64,000 nucleotides of DNA from Fuscovulum blasticum DSM 2131 (GTDB lineage Bacteria; Pseudomonadota; Alphaproteobacteria; Rhodobacterales; Rhodobacteraceae). Position 1 is the stretch's first letter; every line of letters begins with the position of its first letter. Where the stretch lies: NCBI RefSeq assembly GCF_003034965.1, contig NZ_PZKE01000001.1, positions 248,001-312,000 of the forward strand, in the 5' to 3' direction. This document shows positions 62,202-64,000 of the stretch, piece after piece. The position numbers were made by a program, and so were the translations under genes. Below the pieces are notes generated by a model. It did no database searches. It was given only the letters and a program-made list of their open reading frames with translations, and had not been told where the DNA came from.

Positions 62202-64000
62202 TTGCACAGCTCCGTTGCGGCCGCGGTGATTCCGTCTTTGGACGGCATGGTTACCGCATAAGCCGGGCCGGTGGCGATGAAACTGTCCTCGGCGGTGATC
62301 CGGGCCAGCCTGGCGCCCGGCGCTGCTTCATGGAAATGCGCCATCAGCGCCTCGGCAACGCCCCCGGAATGGCGTGTCTCATCCACCACCAGAATATGCT
62401 TGCAGCCCGAAACCGCCTGCATCAGAGCCTCTTTCGGCAAGGGCGACAGCCAGCGCGTATCCACGATGCGGGTCTTGATCCCCGCCGCCTCGATCGCGGG
62501 CAGCGCCTGGTTCGACAGATAGACCCCGTTGCCGAAGGTCACGATGGCCAGGTCGGTTCCCGTGCCCTGAACTCCGACGTCGCCGAAGCCGATCACCTCA
62601 TCCGGGGCGGGGTAAAGCCGCATCCAGCCGCCGTCCTTGTCGGTATGCAGGTCGCGCATCGGATACAGCGCAATGGGTTCCAGGAACACCACCACGCGCT
62701 GTTCTTCCCGCGCAAGCCGCACAGATTCGCGCAGCATCCGGGCCGCGTCGGCCCCGTTCGACGGCACCGCCAGGATCACGCCCGGAATGTCGCGCAGCAC
62801 GGCAACCGAGTTGTCGTTGTGGAAATGCCCGCCAAAACCCTTCTGATACCCCAGCCCGGCAATGCGCAGCACCATCGGGTTGGTGAACTGCCCGTTCGAG
62901 AAGAAGGGCAGCGTTGCCGCTTCGCCGCGGATCTGGTCCTCGGCATTGTGCAGATAGGCCAGGAACTGGATTTCCGGCATCGGCACAAAGCCGTTCTGCG
63001 CCATGCCGATGGCCAGGCCCAGGATGGATTGTTCATCCAGCAGCGTGTCGATCATCCGGTCCGGGCCAAAGCGCGCCGTCAGCTTCTGCGTCACACCATA
63101 GACACCGCCCTTGCGGCCGACATCTTCGCCCATCATCACGATTTCGGGGTGCGCCAGCATCAGGTCGGTCAGCGCCCAGTTGATCAGCCGCGACATGATC
63201 TGCGGCTCTTCCATTGCCTTCAGGTCGCCGCCGAAAACCGCCGCCCGCGCTTCGGGCGTGGGGCCGTTGGTGGGCCGGCAGTCGCGTTTCGGCGGGATCA
63301 GGCTGGACATCACGCCGCTGGCCGACTTCAGCCGCGGGCGGGTTACCGCCTCGGCGGCGACGCGGGCCACGCGATCCACGGTTTCCTTGTAGATCGCCAG
63401 CGCCTCGGCGGGCTGCATCACCCCGGCCTGATCCAGCAGCCGCACCGAATGCAGCAGCGGATCTTGCGCCTCTTCGGCCTCCACCTCTTCGCGGCTCAGA
63501 TAGGTGGTGGGCACATCCGCCCCGGCATGGCCATACAGCCGGATGGTGCGCAGGTGCAGGAAGGCCGGCTTCTTGCGGCTGCGCACATAGTCTGCCGCTT
63601 CGGACGCCACGCGGTAGGTGTCATACAGGTCCAGACCATCGGCCTTGAAATATTTCAGCCCCGGGCGGGCGCTGAAACCGGCCTCGATCCAGCCCTTCGG
63701 CGTCTTGGTGGAAATGCCAATGCCGTTGTCCTCGCAGACAAACAGCAGCGGCAGCGGCACCGATTGATAGCTGGTCCAGCCCGCGGTGTTGAACGCGCCT
63801 TGCGCGGTGGAATGGTTGGCGCTGGCATCGCCAAAGCTGCACATTACCACCGCATCTTCGGCCAGAAGCGCGTGTTCCGGGCGGCGGCGGCGCGCGGCGC
63901 CCACCGAATAGGCCGCCCCCACCGCCTTGGGCAGGTGGCTGGCAATGGTCGAGGTTTGTGGCGGGATCATCAGCGCCTTCGATCCCAGAACCTTGTGCCG
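62198..64000 (-). CDS. Thiamine-dependent 2-oxoacid dehydrogenase E1, fused alpha and beta subunits (5' end cut off)
   Basis: Frame open to the window edge; 600 residues visible, the start is missing. The first part is E1-alpha with the ThDP motif SFGDASANHSTAQGAFNTA (GDx...N) and YGHAGADVPTTYLS. The second part is E1-beta from about MSRLINWALTDLMLAHPEIVMMGEDVGRKGGVYG, with TLLDEQSILGLAIGMA and the C-terminal transketolase-like domain (TRIVDTRWLSPLPKEAL, HILVVDETRHSGGVAEAL). The fused alpha/beta E1 is of the branched-chain/acetoin/2-oxoacid type; substrate unknown. No E2 or E3 gene is in the window. Upstream partners beyond the edge may explain it. Confidence 0.85.
   Translation of the reverse strand, partial: RHKVLGSKALMIPPQTSTIASHLPKAVGAAYSVGAARRRRPEHALLAEDAVVMCSFGDASANHSTAQGAFNTAGWTSYQSVPLPLLFVCEDNGIGISTKTPKGWIEAGFSARPGLKYFKADGLDLYDTYRVASEAADYVRSRKKPAFLHLRTIRLYGHAGADVPTTYLSREEVEAEEAQDPLLHSVRLLDQAGVMQPAEALAIYKETVDRVARVAAEAVTRPRLKSASGVMSSLIPPKRDCRPTNGPTPEARAAVFGGDLKAMEEPQIMSRLINWALTDLMLAHPEIVMMGEDVGRKGGVYGVTQKLTARFGPDRMIDTLLDEQSILGLAIGMAQNGFVPMPEIQFLAYLHNAEDQIRGEAATLPFFSNGQFTNPMVLRIAGLGYQKGFGGHFHNDNSVAVLRDIPGVILAVPSNGADAARMLRESVRLAREEQRVVVFLEPIALYPMRDLHTDKDGGWMRLYPAPDEVIGFGDVGVQGTGTDLAIVTFGNGVYLSNQALPAIEAAGIKTRIVDTRWLSPLPKEALMQAVSGCKHILVVDETRHSGGVAEALMAHFHEAAPGARLARITAEDSFIATGPAYAVTMPSKDGITAAATELCK

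Noticed and set aside
1-64000. CRISPR arrays, prophage genes, insertion sequences, rRNA operons or tRNA genes
   Set aside because: No repeat-spacer pattern, transposase, integrase, phage structural gene or rRNA signature was found, and no cloverleaf could be drawn in any gap.

Overview
The window is a 64-kb chromosomal stretch from a GC-rich alphaproteobacterium, most probably a member of the Rhodobacteraceae (Rhodobacter/Gemmobacter-like). This rests on the gene content (a trcR/DUF1013 cell-cycle regulator, a Rhodobacter-type porin, a YlxR-L7Ae fusion in the nusA operon, YjbH/YjbF exopolysaccharide genes, an IRO-like box) and on the codon usage. Genus is inference. I see no insertion sequence, prophage, CRISPR array, rRNA or tRNA. 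Gene density is high, and many neighbours overlap by 4 bases (ATGA or GTGA), which marks translationally coupled operons.

Layout. 1-6.3 kb: threonine ammonia-lyase; a divergent HPt protein and response-regulator/PP2C phosphatase; then hslO, a CoA-type Nudix hydrolase and cca as an overlapping operon. 6.4-11.4 kb: a tandem pair of ABC exporters coupled to a 5-methyluridine RNA methyltransferase. 11.5-14.5 kb: envelope proteins (two L,D-transpeptidases, a CAP lipoprotein) and an unannotated 59-residue exported peptide next to hemH. 15.7-18.9 kb: an NDUFAF5/BioC-like methyltransferase divergent from comF, then grxC, a nitrilase-family amidase and a MarR regulator. 19-26.2 kb: an exopolysaccharide locus with an epimerase, a phosphoglycosyltransferase fused to an NDP-sugar dehydratase, yjbH, yjbF and three tandem YjbE-like small exported proteins separated by hairpins. 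26.3-31.7 kb: tamA-tamB. 32.5-38.1 kb: the rimP-nusA-ylxR-infB operon behind a leader carrying an intrinsic terminator. 38.2-47 kb: a new 41-codon gene, mutT-argJ-ppiC, secA and two exported proteins. 47-52.8 kb: RNase T2, trcR, then leuS-lptE-holA and a DUF3576 lipoprotein. 53-57.2 kb: porin, yggS, and exbB-exbD-tonB behind a strong promoter with a TGA-N9-TCA box. 57.2-64 kb, minus strand: pxpABC (5-oxoprolinase), and an operon of a fused alpha/beta 2-oxoacid dehydrogenase E1 (cut by the window edge), a malonyltransferase-like protein and an ALDH7-type dehydrogenase.

Most of the window is conserved housekeeping and envelope biology. The least explained parts are the family of short exported peptides (three in tandem plus one remote relative), the glycosyltransferase-dehydratase fusion, the E1/acyltransferase/ALDH operon, and several leader or operator structures. 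All functions come from motifs and family knowledge read by eye; no database search was run.
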